NCBI RefSeq assembly: GCF_921292975.1
Contig: NZ_CAKLCM010000002.1
Location: forward strand, 682,001 to 746,000
Direction of reading: 5' to 3'
Length of the DNA stretch: 64,000 nt
Source: Vibrio hippocampi
GTDB taxonomy: Bacteria; Pseudomonadota; Gammaproteobacteria; Enterobacterales; Vibrionaceae
Both the position numbers and the translations under genes were made by a program. Shown one piece after another: positions 53,383-62,235 of this stretch. Positions within the stretch are counted from its first letter, which is position 1, and each line of letters opens with the position of its first letter. Under the pieces are notes generated by a model, which worked only from the letters and a program-made list of their open reading frames with translations, ran no database searches and was not told the origin of the DNA.

Positions 53383-54000
53383 TTAGTGCTCGTTATCTCT
53401 GAGCGTGTGAAAGCCAGAGTAGATACGTGTTGCGGTGGTAAACCAACAGGCTGTCGCAAAAAGCGTGGCAATGATAGCGAAGTGCTGCGGTAACAAACAC
53501 AAGGCGACAAAGCAGAGTATGGTTTCGGTTCCCTCAGTGAGACCGCTCATATAGTAGAGAGATTTATGTTTGTACACCGGATTCTCAATGCCTTGTTTAC
53601 CAGCCATAACCGCAAAGGCAAGAAAGCTGGTACCTGTGCCGACAAAAGAGAAAATCAACAAGCTGCCAGCTATTGCATTGCTTTGTGGATCGGCAATGAC
53701 AAAGCCAAATGGGATAAGCGAATAGAACAAGAAATCCAAACTGATATCCAAGAACCCCCCAGAGTCGGAGATGCCCTGAATACGAGCCAGTGCGCCGTCT
53801 AATCCATCACAAATGCGATTGATAAGGATAAAGACGAGCGCTAATCCATACTGCTGGCACGCCAACGCAGGAAGTGCCAAGCACCCAATAGCAAAACCAA
53901 ATAGCGTAGTTTTGTTTGCGGTAACACCTCGTGCATTCAGCGCTATTGCAGCGTTATCCAGTGGTGCTTTGATAAGTTTAATCGTTAGTCGATCAAGCAT
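53383..54000 (-). CDS. ynjF: CDP-alcohol phosphatidyltransferase (YnjF-like)
   Basis: Enzymes of this family join a CDP-diacylglycerol-type donor to an alcohol to make phospholipids at the inner membrane. Seen: the signature DGLDGALARIQGISDSG with the pattern D-x2-DG-x2-AR, and the following GFLDISLD, plus about six membrane segments over 205 residues. I chose ATG 54000, which overlaps the end of the ATP-binding protein gene by eight bases. The order ynjB - ynjC - ynjD - ynjF is like E. coli, without ynjE. The alcohol used is unknown. Confidence 0.85.
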   Translation of the reverse strand: MLDRLTIKLIKAPLDNAAIALNARGVTANKTTLFGFAIGCLALPALACQQYGLALVFILINRICDGLDGALARIQGISDSGGFLDISLDFLFYSLIPFGFVIADPQSNAIAGSLLIFSFVGTGTSFLAFAVMAGKQGIENPVYKHKSLYYMSGLTEGTETILCFVALCLLPQHFAIIATLFATACWFTTATRIYSGFHTLRDNEH

Positions 54001-54640
54001 GGTTAACTTCCATCGTCCAATCAATAATACGTCCTTGCGTCGGTGCATCTTGAACATCGTGCGTCACTAACAAGGTTGGAATATTGGCAGCGCTGAGTTG
54101 GGCTGCGACCCAGTCTCTGAATTGTATCCGCAACTCTTTATCCAATTTACTAAAGGGCTCGTCGAGCAAAGCAAGTTTAGGTTGAGCGAGTAACATTCGT
54201 GTGAGACTGACACGAGCTCTTTGTCCACCGGAGAGTTGCTCCGGATAATGTTCAGCCAAGTTTGATAGGTTTATCTCTTCAAGGGCGGCAAGTGCTTGCT
54301 GTTTACGCGTTTCACCCTTAACCGCGTTAGGCAGAGCAAAGGCTAAGTTTTGCCACACATTGAGGTGGGGAAATAGCAGATCGTCTTGAAACAAAATCCC
54401 AACCTGTCTTTTGTGAGCGGGCAACTGGGTGAGGTCGGTGCCCGATATTGAGATGCTACCTTGATAAGAAAAATCGTTGCAAAGGTGTCCGGCGATCATA
54501 TTCAACAGAGTGGATTTTCCACAACCGCTGGGTCCCATAATGGTGACGATTTCTCCTTTGCCGACGGATAGGTCAAAGTCGCTCAGCAAAGGCTGCCCCT
54601 GATGATTAAGAATGGTGAGGTTTTCGATCGTAAGCGGCAT
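53993..54640 (-). CDS. ynjD: ABC transporter ATP-binding protein (YnjD-like)
   Basis: The ATPase that powers the permease encoded upstream. Seen: Walker A GPSGCGKST, Q-loop FQDDLLFPH, the signature LSGGQRARVSLTRML, Walker B LALLDEPFS, and the H-loop LLVTHD. Length 215 residues. ATG 54640 lies inside the end of the permease gene, and the stop overlaps the ynjF start, so all are translated together. Confidence 0.9.
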   Translation of the reverse strand: MPLTIENLTILNHQGQPLLSDFDLSVGKGEIVTIMGPSGCGKSTLLNMIAGHLCNDFSYQGSISISGTDLTQLPAHKRQVGILFQDDLLFPHLNVWQNLAFALPNAVKGETRKQQALAALEEINLSNLAEHYPEQLSGGQRARVSLTRMLLAQPKLALLDEPFSKLDKELRIQFRDWVAAQLSAANIPTLLVTHDVQDAPTQGRIIDWTMEVNHA

Positions 54641-56336
54641 GGCCAATCGTTCCTTTTACTTTAAGTTTACGCCGACTCATATGGCAGCGGTTAAACACAA
54701 CAACCAATAAGAAAAATGCCAAGGGCAACAAGGCTTGGAATAACGCATAAATAGCAGTGACACGGCGATCAAAACCGCTCGATAGCGCCACCGCCTCGGT
54801 GGTCACTGTTGCCACGCGCCCGGCACCGAGCATCAGAGTCGGTAGGTATTGCGCCAAACTGACACTGATACCAATCGCCCATGCGAATAGCACGGCGGGC
54901 AGAAGTTGCGGTAATTTCACTTTAAACCAGCTCTGTAATGGACTTTTACCTAAGCTCAGTGCGGCTTGAGTTAGCCTATGATCGTAGCTGCTCCAAGGTC
55001 CATCTAACGCCAGATAGACATAAGGGAATGCAAAGAATACGTGCGACCAATAAACCCAGAATGAAAAACTGTTGGAACTCAGCAATAAGGTGGTGACTTG
55101 TAACCCAAACAGGAGGCTGAGTTGCGGAAGCAGCATCGGAATTGCGATCACGCTATTGGGCAATCGGTATTTGTGCTTGTGATGAAATTCATGCGCGATG
55201 ACGGCAAACAGCAGCGCAAGAGAGGCGCTAACGATGGCAATCAGTAAGCTCTGATTGACGACGCTAATCAGGTTGTCCCATTCATAGTGCCAAAAGCGTG
55301 TAGTATAGCGGCTAGGCAGCATATCGGGAAAGCGCCAGCGCTGAGCAAATGACCAGATCAATGTGATGGGAATAATCACAGCCACAACGGTCGCAAGAAT
55401 TGAAAACAGCACTCTACCCGAGGCGTGCAAAGCAAATCGTCCCGAATAGTGCCATTGATTGAGCCGTTGGCAAACCAGCCACTCAATGGCTTTAACCAAG
55501 CCAATAAACAGGCAGGCAATCGCAAACAGTAGCACAGCCCCTGCACTCGCTTGAGGCAGCAGAGAGAGAGCAGGATCGTTGAACCATTGCCAAACCAGTA
55601 CGGAAAAAGTCGGAGGCGTCGTCGGACCCAATATCAGTGCAATATCGACCACAGAAACCCCATAAGCCACCACGGCTAATAAAGGAAAACGGATCTTAAC
55701 CAGCCATTGAGGAAGAATCACTTTCCACCATGCCTGATACGAGGAGTAGCCTAACGATTGTGCCATGATCAATGAGCGAGAGACATTGAGTTGGTTGAGA
55801 ATCGGTATGCTCATCAGCAATAGAAAAGGCACCTCTTTTACCACTAACATGGCAATCATGCCCAAGCCCCAAGCATCGTGGATCAGCAGGGATTCACTCC
55901 CTAGCGGCACTTGCCCCAATAAGCTTTGTCCAAAAGAGCTTTGTCCTAACGAGCTTTGCCAGAGACGAGCGACTAAGCCAGTGGGAGAAAACAAAAAAGC
56001 AAAACCGATGGCAAAGGCGACATGAGGAAACGCCAACATTGGTGACAACAGCCACTCAATCTTGCGCCAAGCGTTAGAGTGCCAACATGATTGCAAAATA
56101 AAAAAAGTGATAATCAGTGCTAAATAGCTACTGATAAATGTTGTCGACACCGTTAAGGCAACGGACTTTTCCACTCCCGGCCAGCGCAGTACTTGTACCA
56201 AGGAATCAAGGCTGGCGGTGTCAAAACCCAGTTGCGGTAGATAACCTGCCGCTGCCAACAACACACCGGCTAAACCCGGAACGGTAGGAACAATACAGAC
56301 AATCACCAATAAGGCGTACAACAGTCTGAGAATCAT
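54606..56336 (-). CDS. ynjC: ABC transporter permease, fused two-domain type (YnjC-like)
   Basis: Inner-membrane component of an importer; two permease domains are fused in one chain of 576 residues. Seen: about twelve membrane segments, with an EAA-type loop in each half (AQSLGYSSYQAWWKVILPQ and ALSLGKSPLQSWFKVKLPQ). A run of Gly/Gln/Ser/Leu (SSLGQSSFGQSLLGQ) near residue 140 comes from a 15-bp DNA repeat. The E. coli YnjC has the same fused layout. I chose ATG 56336; a GTG three bases earlier overlaps the ynjB stop. The substrate is unknown, and thiamine-type (ThiBPQ) systems are a remote possibility. Confidence 0.87.
   Translation of the reverse strand: MILRLLYALLVIVCIVPTVPGLAGVLLAAAGYLPQLGFDTASLDSLVQVLRWPGVEKSVALTVSTTFISSYLALIITFFILQSCWHSNAWRKIEWLLSPMLAFPHVAFAIGFAFLFSPTGLVARLWQSSLGQSSFGQSLLGQVPLGSESLLIHDAWGLGMIAMLVVKEVPFLLLMSIPILNQLNVSRSLIMAQSLGYSSYQAWWKVILPQWLVKIRFPLLAVVAYGVSVVDIALILGPTTPPTFSVLVWQWFNDPALSLLPQASAGAVLLFAIACLFIGLVKAIEWLVCQRLNQWHYSGRFALHASGRVLFSILATVVAVIIPITLIWSFAQRWRFPDMLPSRYTTRFWHYEWDNLISVVNQSLLIAIVSASLALLFAVIAHEFHHKHKYRLPNSVIAIPMLLPQLSLLFGLQVTTLLLSSNSFSFWVYWSHVFFAFPYVYLALDGPWSSYDHRLTQAALSLGKSPLQSWFKVKLPQLLPAVLFAWAIGISVSLAQYLPTLMLGAGRVATVTTEAVALSSGFDRRVTAIYALFQALLPLAFFLLVVVFNRCHMSRRKLKVKGTIGHAAYDRKPHHS
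55918..55962 (-). repeat. In-frame 15-bp tandem repeat in ynjC
   Basis: Three copies of a unit like AAAGAGCTTTGTCCT. Confidence 0.85.
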
Positions 56337-56338
56337 CA

Positions 56339-57535
56339 CTAACTACCGTAACGACGCAACCATTCGCGCTCCAGTGCAGCTTGCCAACTTGGGTGAGGTT
56401 CAGCCACGGATGGAAAGGCTTCGGTTTTGGCGGCATTCCCCGTCAGTACCGATTTCTTAAGCACAGAAGGGTCGCCCCAGATTTGCAGATCGCCTTTACG
56501 AGATTGTGCTTCAGGGCTTAATAGAAAGTTAATCGCCACACGCGCCCCTTCGGTAGCCGCACTGTTCCACGGAATGGCTAAAAAATGGATATTAGAAAGT
56601 GCACCATGTTGTAAGGCGTAGGCATAGGTGGAGGGTGCTAAATTACCATTGTTTTGCGCAGTAAACACCGCATTAGGGTTAAAGCTGATGGCAAGATCCA
56701 GTTGTCCATCATCGAGTAATTGGATCGTTTCCGCGGTACCGGATGGGAACTGCTTACCTTGCTTCCACGCCACTTGATGGAATTGGTCAAGGTAATCCCA
56801 AAGTGGGCGGGTAATCAGGTTAAAATCTTCATCGTTAACTGGCTGGCTGAGTGATGGGTCATTATCGGTCAACTCAATCAATAACGATTTGAGGTAGCTG
56901 GTGCCATGAAATTCCGGTGGCTTAGGATAACTAAGGCGGTTAGGAAAGGCTTTAGCGTAAGAGAGCATCTCTTGATGAGATTGAGGTGGATTGTTGAGCT
57001 GCTGCTTATCGTGAATAAACACCAATTGTCCCACACCCCAAGGGGCTTCAAGTCCTTCGGTAGGTTCAGAAAAATCACTGTCTACAGGCAAGCTTTTGTC
57101 GACATATTGCCAGTTTGGTAACTGCTCAACAAACGGACCAAACAGTAACTGGTTGTCTTTCATTGATTTAAAGTTTTCGCCATTGATCCAAACCATATCG
57201 ACACTGCCGCCACTGTTTTTGCCCGCCGCTTTTTCGGCGACCAACCTTGAAGCGGTCTCTGCGATGTCACTGACTTTGACATGGTAAAATTGCACGTCAT
57301 AGCGCTGCTTGAGTTGACGACTGGTCCACTGTAAATAACGGTTAATCTCTTGGCTGCCACCCCAAGCATGGAAATAGACTTTTTGCCCTTTGGCATTTTC
57401 AATCACTTGCTGCCACTCTGCTGACGGCGTTGATGAGGGAGCCGATGTGTCAGCAAAACTGGAACCAGAAAAGCCCAAGAGTAGCGGGCACAATAGACGG
57501 AAAAACGCCTTTCTTTTTAGTTGGTTTGGAATCAT
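56339..57535 (-). CDS. ynjB: ABC transporter substrate-binding protein (YnjB-like)
   Basis: Periplasmic binding protein of the importer. Seen: a signal peptide ending SFADT, then a type 2 binding-protein fold with segments VYFHAWGGSQEINRYLQW, DMVWINGENFKSM and LEAPWGVGQLVFIHDK. Length 398 residues. These agree with YnjB of E. coli, whose ligand is not firmly known. The stop overlaps the permease start, so this is the first gene of the ynjBCD-F operon. Confidence 0.88.
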   Translation of the reverse strand: MIPNQLKRKAFFRLLCPLLLGFSGSSFADTSAPSSTPSAEWQQVIENAKGQKVYFHAWGGSQEINRYLQWTSRQLKQRYDVQFYHVKVSDIAETASRLVAEKAAGKNSGGSVDMVWINGENFKSMKDNQLLFGPFVEQLPNWQYVDKSLPVDSDFSEPTEGLEAPWGVGQLVFIHDKQQLNNPPQSHQEMLSYAKAFPNRLSYPKPPEFHGTSYLKSLLIELTDNDPSLSQPVNDEDFNLITRPLWDYLDQFHQVAWKQGKQFPSGTAETIQLLDDGQLDLAISFNPNAVFTAQNNGNLAPSTYAYALQHGALSNIHFLAIPWNSAATEGARVAINFLLSPEAQSRKGDLQIWGDPSVLKKSVLTGNAAKTEAFPSVAEPHPSWQAALEREWLRRYGS

Positions 57536-57738
57536 TTTGGTGTCCGTATTGTTATAAATGTGGCAAACCCTGCCTGCTTGTTACATTAAGATACTAATGT
57601 TTAAAGGGGGTTATTCAAGTGCTAAGGTGCGATTTGGTAGGTTAAATGGTTGAAAATAAACCACACGTCTACATTCTTCGCGCTTAAAACAGAGACCAGA
57701 AAGATGGGGCAAAAATTTCAGTAATTAATAATTATTTG

Positions 57739-58020
57739 TTATTTCTCGACCATTCCATTACGAACTAATCCACGACGAACACTTGAGCAGAGTTTTCCAA
57801 AGCGTCTTAGCTCCTCAAAGTTAGGTGCAATTCCGCGCTCAAGCGATGATTCCCAATAGCTGACTTCCGTTTCTACTAGTTCCATTAGCTTTTTAGGACA
57901 GCCGATGCAGGTATTGTCTGGACCACAGACAAAGGTGTCCTCGTCATACAGAGGCAGTTGGCTTTTAACGTCGTCAATCAGTTGTCGTGTTGCCTGAGCT
58001 AGGTTGGGTTTGCTGGTCAT
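57739..58020 (-). CDS. Small hypothetical protein with a CIGCPKK cysteine motif
   Basis: I do not know a function. The 93-residue protein has a cysteine cluster FVCGPDNTCIGCPKKLMEL near residues 31-50 (C-x5-C-x2-C), suggesting metal binding, plus a fourth Cys near residue 78 (GKLCSSVRRG). The rest is helical. Similar small proteins occur across vibrios and related genera. ATG 58020 has a weak ribosome site. It stands alone between ynjB and dacA. Confidence 0.7.
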   Translation of the reverse strand: MTSKPNLAQATRQLIDDVKSQLPLYDEDTFVCGPDNTCIGCPKKLMELVETEVSYWESSLERGIAPNFEELRRFGKLCSSVRRGLVRNGMVEK

Positions 58021-58401
58021 ATCGCGGTTGGTTTATCCGAGGAGTGAGTCGAGTTGTCATGCTGGTATTAATTGAGCGTATTGTGACATAAGCCGGGGCG
58101 TTACCCAAGTATCCTCTTTACTGAAGTCATTACCGTGAAACGATGAGATCATTTTAGAGTTAATTGTCGATAACACCTTTTGATTTGTATGACTAGCTCA
58201 AAAATGAGAGAGCGGGGAAATACAATAAGATTTACAAAAAAACATAAGTAAAACGGCGCAAATTATTCTAGTTTACACATATTGGGAAAGATTCAATTTT
58301 CGCTGGCTTTACTGCTTAATCTATCAACAACTCGTCCAGTGAACCTCACCAATAAAACAATGTATTTTTCCTTAACTCTCACTATCCAAGGAGTCCGAGA
58401 G
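58021..58401. promoter_or_regulatory. Upstream region of dacA
   Basis: About 380 bases without a convincing gene, holding the dacA promoter and leader. At 58102 there is a short sequence (TACCCAAGTATCCTC) like the start of the 44-bp palindromic element, but the rest does not match. Confidence 0.4.
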
Positions 58402-59598
58402 ATGAACAATTTGATGCAGCGTGTTAAAGGCCGTGCTTCACTGTTAACGCTTACCCTTGTTGCATCTTTGCCGGCAATGGCTATTGTCGTGCCAAACCCC
58501 CCAACATTGAATGCCAAGGGCTATGTATTAATGGATTTCCAATCTGGCGATATTCTAGTTGGTCACAACGCGGACCAACCTTTAGCGCCAGCCAGCCTGA
58601 CTAAGTTGATGACCGCCTATGTCGTTGGCAAAGAAATACAGCAGGGACGTACCACTTGGGACAGCAAAGTAGCCATAAGTGAGAATGCATGGTCGGTAAA
58701 ATTCCCAGATTCATCCAAAATGTTCATCAAGCCAGGTGACAGTGTCACAGTTATTGATCTGATGCGAGGGCTGATTGTTCAATCCGGTAATGATGCTGCA
58801 GTCGCGTTAGCGGAGCATGTTGCTGGCTCGGAAAATGGCTTTGTGTCGCTGATGAACGATTGGGCACAGACATTGGGAATGAATCAGACCCAATTTATCA
58901 ACGCGCATGGCTTGGATGGTGAAGGTATTTACACCACGCCTAGAGAGATGGCGATATTGATGACTCGTATCATTCAAGATGTGCCTGAGGTTTATAAACT
59001 TTACTCAGAGAAGCGTTTTGTTTGGGCGGATATACAACAATACAACCGCAATCGCTTGTTGTGGGATAACTCGCTCAATGTCGATGGGGGCAAAACAGGT
59101 TATACCTCACAAGCGGGTTATAGCTTGGTGAGTTCAGCGACTCAAGGACCAATGCGATTGATTTCGGTGGTGATGGGGACGCCGAGCAAGCAGACACGTG
59201 TAGAAGCCTCTCGCCAACTGCTGAACTATGGTTTTAGATTCTATGAAACCGACCAGTTGGCTGAGTCAGATAAAGAAGAAGCGGTGGTTAAGGTATGGAA
59301 AGGCGATGAATCGACGATAAAGGTCGGTTTTGAGAAAGATATCTACGCCACTTACTTACGCAGTCGAGATAGTCGTATCACCAAAGAAATTGAGATCAAA
59401 GGTCCGGTCATGGCGCCAATAAATCAAGGTGAGGTTGTCGGCACCATTAATTGGTATTCAGGGAATGATCCGATAGCTTCAGCGCCGTTAGTCGCTAAAC
59501 AAACCGTCGAACAAGGTTCTATTTTTAAGCGTGTCTGGGATAGTGTGGTACTTTGGGTGAAATCTTTCTTCTCTGATGTTGAGACGATTGTCAGCTAA
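58402..59598 (+). CDS. dacA: D-alanyl-D-alanine carboxypeptidase (PBP5/6)
   Basis: DacA trims the terminal D-alanine of peptidoglycan stem peptides at the outer face of the inner membrane. Seen: a signal peptide ending in AMA, the active-site motifs SLTK (S65, K68), SGN (128-130) and KTG (231-233), and a C-terminal amphipathic helix (FKRVWDSVVLWVKSFF) for membrane attachment. I chose ATG 58402 with AAGGAG eight bases before it; length 398 residues is typical. The upstream frame to 58282 has no support. Confidence 0.95.
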   Translation: MNNLMQRVKGRASLLTLTLVASLPAMAIVVPNPPTLNAKGYVLMDFQSGDILVGHNADQPLAPASLTKLMTAYVVGKEIQQGRTTWDSKVAISENAWSVKFPDSSKMFIKPGDSVTVIDLMRGLIVQSGNDAAVALAEHVAGSENGFVSLMNDWAQTLGMNQTQFINAHGLDGEGIYTTPREMAILMTRIIQDVPEVYKLYSEKRFVWADIQQYNRNRLLWDNSLNVDGGKTGYTSQAGYSLVSSATQGPMRLISVVMGTPSKQTRVEASRQLLNYGFRFYETDQLAESDKEEAVVKVWKGDESTIKVGFEKDIYATYLRSRDSRITKEIEIKGPVMAPINQGEVVGTINWYSGNDPIASAPLVAKQTVEQGSIFKRVWDSVVLWVKSFFSDVETIVS

Positions 59599-59686
59599 CG
59601 TTATCACCAGTGCTGGTAAGCACCTTAATTTCTAGCGTAGTTTGTTCACATAGCGCTATTCATCGCCAACGCAGATGGTTAGAATA

Positions 59687-59709
59687 GCGCCTCTTTTTAT
59701 TCGAGGCGC
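59687..59709 (+). promoter_or_regulatory. Hairpin covering the ribosome binding site of the YgjP-like gene
   Basis: GCGCCTC pairs with GAGGCGC around a nine-base loop. GAGG is the likely Shine-Dalgarno of ATG 59715, so the stem could hide it. The T run lies in the loop, so it is not a terminator. Confidence 0.65.
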
Positions 59710-59714
59710 GGGCG

Positions 59715-60218
59715 ATGCATCAGGCATTAAAATACATTTCGGGTTATCCAGAGCAAGTGGTCGCCCAAATTTCTCAAATTGTTGATTCTGGCAAATTCGT
59801 CCCTTGGTTCGAACAGCGTCATCCCTCCCGCCATCAGATAAAAAGCGAAAAAGCGTTGTTTGATTTCACCCTTGAGATCAAAAATCGTTATATGAAAAAG
59901 ACCGCACCGCTGTCTAAAGTCGTCTGGGACAATAAAATCCACCTGATTAACAACGCACTCGGCTTACACAGCTATGTGTCTCGCGTACACGGCTCGAAAA
60001 TAAAAACCAAAAATGAAATTCGGATCGCCAGTGTATTTAAAGATGCGCCGGAAGCCTTGTTGCGAATGTTGGTGGTGCATGAGTTAGCGCACATCAAAGA
60101 AAAGCAGCACGATAAAGCGTTTTACCACCTCTGTTGTCACATGGAACCGCACTATCACCAACTCGAATTTGAGGGACGTCTGTTTATGATTTATCTGGAG
60201 CTCAACAATGCAAAATAA
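59715..60218 (+). CDS. YgjP-like (DUF45/WLM) metallopeptidase
   Basis: Probable zinc-dependent peptidase of the SprT/M48-like fold. Seen: HELAH at residues 122-126 with a third His at 132 (KQHDKAFY), the typical metal-binding layout, and a short, soluble chain of 167 residues. It overlaps rlmF by 11 bases, so both are co-translated. The function in the cell is unknown; relatives process proteins or rRNA-bound factors. Confidence 0.82.
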   Translation: MHQALKYISGYPEQVVAQISQIVDSGKFVPWFEQRHPSRHQIKSEKALFDFTLEIKNRYMKKTAPLSKVVWDNKIHLINNALGLHSYVSRVHGSKIKTKNEIRIASVFKDAPEALLRMLVVHELAHIKEKQHDKAFYHLCCHMEPHYHQLEFEGRLFMIYLELNNAK

Positions 60219-61299
60219 CCCGAAACGTCGCACACAAAGTTCGAGTAAAGGCAGTAACAGTAATAGCAACCGCAAAAGCAATAAAAGCAGCAAAGCCCAT
60301 AAAAACAGTGAAAGTCCGGTTGCTGTCACCAAGCGCACCAGTCGCGGTTTGCATGCAAATAATCTCCATCAAGGTCGATATGATATCGATCAGCTTTGTC
60401 TGACCTTGCCAGAACTCAAGCCATTTATTACCCAAAATCCCGCGGGACAGAAGACTATCAACTTTTCTGATCCCGAGTCAGTGAAGTTTCTCAATAAGGC
60501 GCTGCTGAAGCAGTATTACGCTGTCGACTACTGGGATATTCCGCCAGGTTTTTTATGTCCACCAGTACCGGGTAGAGCCGAATACATTCATCGCCTAAAT
60601 GATTGGTTGCTAGCGGATCTTGCGGTTGAACTTGGACCGAAACAGAAGCTAAAAATCAATGCCCTGGATGTGGGCGTTGGGGCTAACTGTATCTATCCCA
60701 TCATTGGTGCCAGTCAATATAAATGGAACTGGGTGGGCAGTGACATCGACCCAATCTCAATTGAATGCGCCCAACAAATCGTCAGCAATAATGCCACCCT
60801 AAAAAACAAGATCAGCTTGCGTCAGCAGACAGACAGCGAGCTTATCTTTCGTGGCGTTATTGCCGAGGATGAGTTTTTTGTTGCAACCACTTGTAATCCT
60901 CCCTTCCATAAATCGCTACAGGATGCCGCGCAAGGGACATTGCGCAAGAACAGCAACCTTGCCAAGTCTCGGGGTGAAGAACGCCAACAAGATCCGTCAC
61001 AGCCACTGAATTTTGGTGGTCAAAAAGCAGAACTCTGGTGTGAAGGAGGGGAGTTAGCCTTTATTGAAAAAATGGCAAACGAGAGCCTCGACTATGCCAA
61101 CCACGTCATCTGGTTCTCGACCTTAGTGTCGAAAAAAGACAACGTACGACCACTGCGAAAGCGTCTAGAGAAATTGGGCGTTACCCAAATCTTGATTCAA
61201 GATATGGCGCAGGGTCAAAAGAAAAGCCGCTTTGTGGCTTGGAGTTTTATGGATCACGATCAGCGTCTAAAGATGGCACAAGCACTCGTTCTTGGCTAA
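60208..61299 (+). CDS. rlmF: 23S rRNA (adenine(1618)-N6)-methyltransferase
   Basis: RlmF adds a methyl group to A1618 of 23S rRNA. Seen: a basic, low-complexity N-terminus of about 45 residues rich in Ser, Asn and Lys, then the SAM-binding motif DVGVGAN (154-160) and the catalytic motif NPPF (230-233) of amino-group methyltransferases. Length 363 residues. Its 3' end overlaps the convergent lipoprotein gene by 53 bases. Confidence 0.92.
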   Translation: MQNNPKRRTQSSSKGSNSNSNRKSNKSSKAHKNSESPVAVTKRTSRGLHANNLHQGRYDIDQLCLTLPELKPFITQNPAGQKTINFSDPESVKFLNKALLKQYYAVDYWDIPPGFLCPPVPGRAEYIHRLNDWLLADLAVELGPKQKLKINALDVGVGANCIYPIIGASQYKWNWVGSDIDPISIECAQQIVSNNATLKNKISLRQQTDSELIFRGVIAEDEFFVATTCNPPFHKSLQDAAQGTLRKNSNLAKSRGEERQQDPSQPLNFGGQKAELWCEGGELAFIEKMANESLDYANHVIWFSTLVSKKDNVRPLRKRLEKLGVTQILIQDMAQGQKKSRFVAWSFMDHDQRLKMAQALVLG

Positions 61300-61960
61300 C
61301 GGCTCGTTGATGAATCCGCTGTAACAGGTTCTTAGTTCTTTCGTGTTCGCCAAAACGATGATGAAACACCATTAAACGCTGCTCAGCCTGTTGGTACTGA
61401 TGCGAAGAGAGTTCAAGTAAGGCGAGGTGATAGACGGCATCAATGTGGTTAGGTTGATAGCGCAGAGCAGTTTCAAAGTCTTGTTTTGCCTGCTGGGGCA
61501 GTTGGTGGGTGTTTGCACAGACGCCACGGGCATAAAAAACCTCAGATAACTGGATGAAATGCGCATGCTCGCGGGTTGCTTGGAACCAAGGGAGCGCCTT
61601 AGCGTATGAGTCGTGATAGCAAACGTGTAGCGCAAAGTGAAACAGGGCATCGTCGTTGTCGGGAGCGAGTTGTAGCGCTTGTTGGTAGAACTGTTCCGCT
61701 TGCTTATCGTGTTGCATCAAGCTATGCAGTTTACCCAGTGACAAGTAGACTCGATAGTGATGTTCGGCGTGCTGTTTAGCGCGTTGAAAATTTTGCAGTG
61801 CTTTTGAATATTGGCTGAGTTCCATATAGCCAATCCCTAAGTCGATTCTTGCGTTAGCCATAGCGATGCGATGATCATCACCAGTTATGGTGCGAGTCGG
61901 TGAAGCTTGGCAAGCCAGTAACAGGGGTAAAGCAAACGCGAGTCTAACAAAGCGAATCAT
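61247..61960 (-). CDS. TPR-repeat lipoprotein (PilF/PilW-like)
   Basis: An outer-membrane lipoprotein built of tetratricopeptide repeats. Seen: a lipoprotein signal with lipobox LLLAC near residue 17 and at least four TPR units (GIGYMELSQYSKALQNFQRA, QAEQFYQQALQLAPDNDDAL, LPQQAKQDFETALRYQPNHI, SSHQYQQAEQRLM). The layout resembles PilF/PilW of type IV pilus assembly, but no pilus gene is near, so it may be a paralogue with another role. I chose ATG 61960; its 3' end overlaps rlmF by 53 bases. Confidence 0.75.
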   Translation of the reverse strand: MIRFVRLAFALPLLLACQASPTRTITGDDHRIAMANARIDLGIGYMELSQYSKALQNFQRAKQHAEHHYRVYLSLGKLHSLMQHDKQAEQFYQQALQLAPDNDDALFHFALHVCYHDSYAKALPWFQATREHAHFIQLSEVFYARGVCANTHQLPQQAKQDFETALRYQPNHIDAVYHLALLELSSHQYQQAEQRLMVFHHRFGEHERTKNLLQRIHQRAVSQERVLVPSLDADRDP

Positions 61961-62127
61961 ACCATTCACACCCACTTGATGATTAAAGCTGTCGGCTATC
62001 TTGGCATTGTGCTTTAGGGTTAAACGAGTTTATCTGTTGGGTTGTGTGAAGTCTCTGCATGAATTTACGACGCTTTCTACACCTATTTATTTCAATATTA
62101 CGTCCTATCAACCTGATCACAGCACAG

Positions 62128-62144
62128 CGCATCTGACCAGAAAA
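62128..62144. promoter_or_regulatory. Candidate FadR operator upstream of fadD
   Basis: The minus strand reads TTCTGGTCAGATGCG, which matches most of the FadR consensus (CTGGTC-GA core), about 95 bases before the fadD start. FadR represses fadD in the absence of long-chain acyl-CoA. Confidence 0.65.
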
Positions 62145-62235
62145 TAAGCATATAATCCCAAAACAAGCCACAAATCTACCACTTATCGCTAAAGTTGGTT
62201 AAAGTTATGGGGTTCAAATAAGAAGATGCAAAGAA

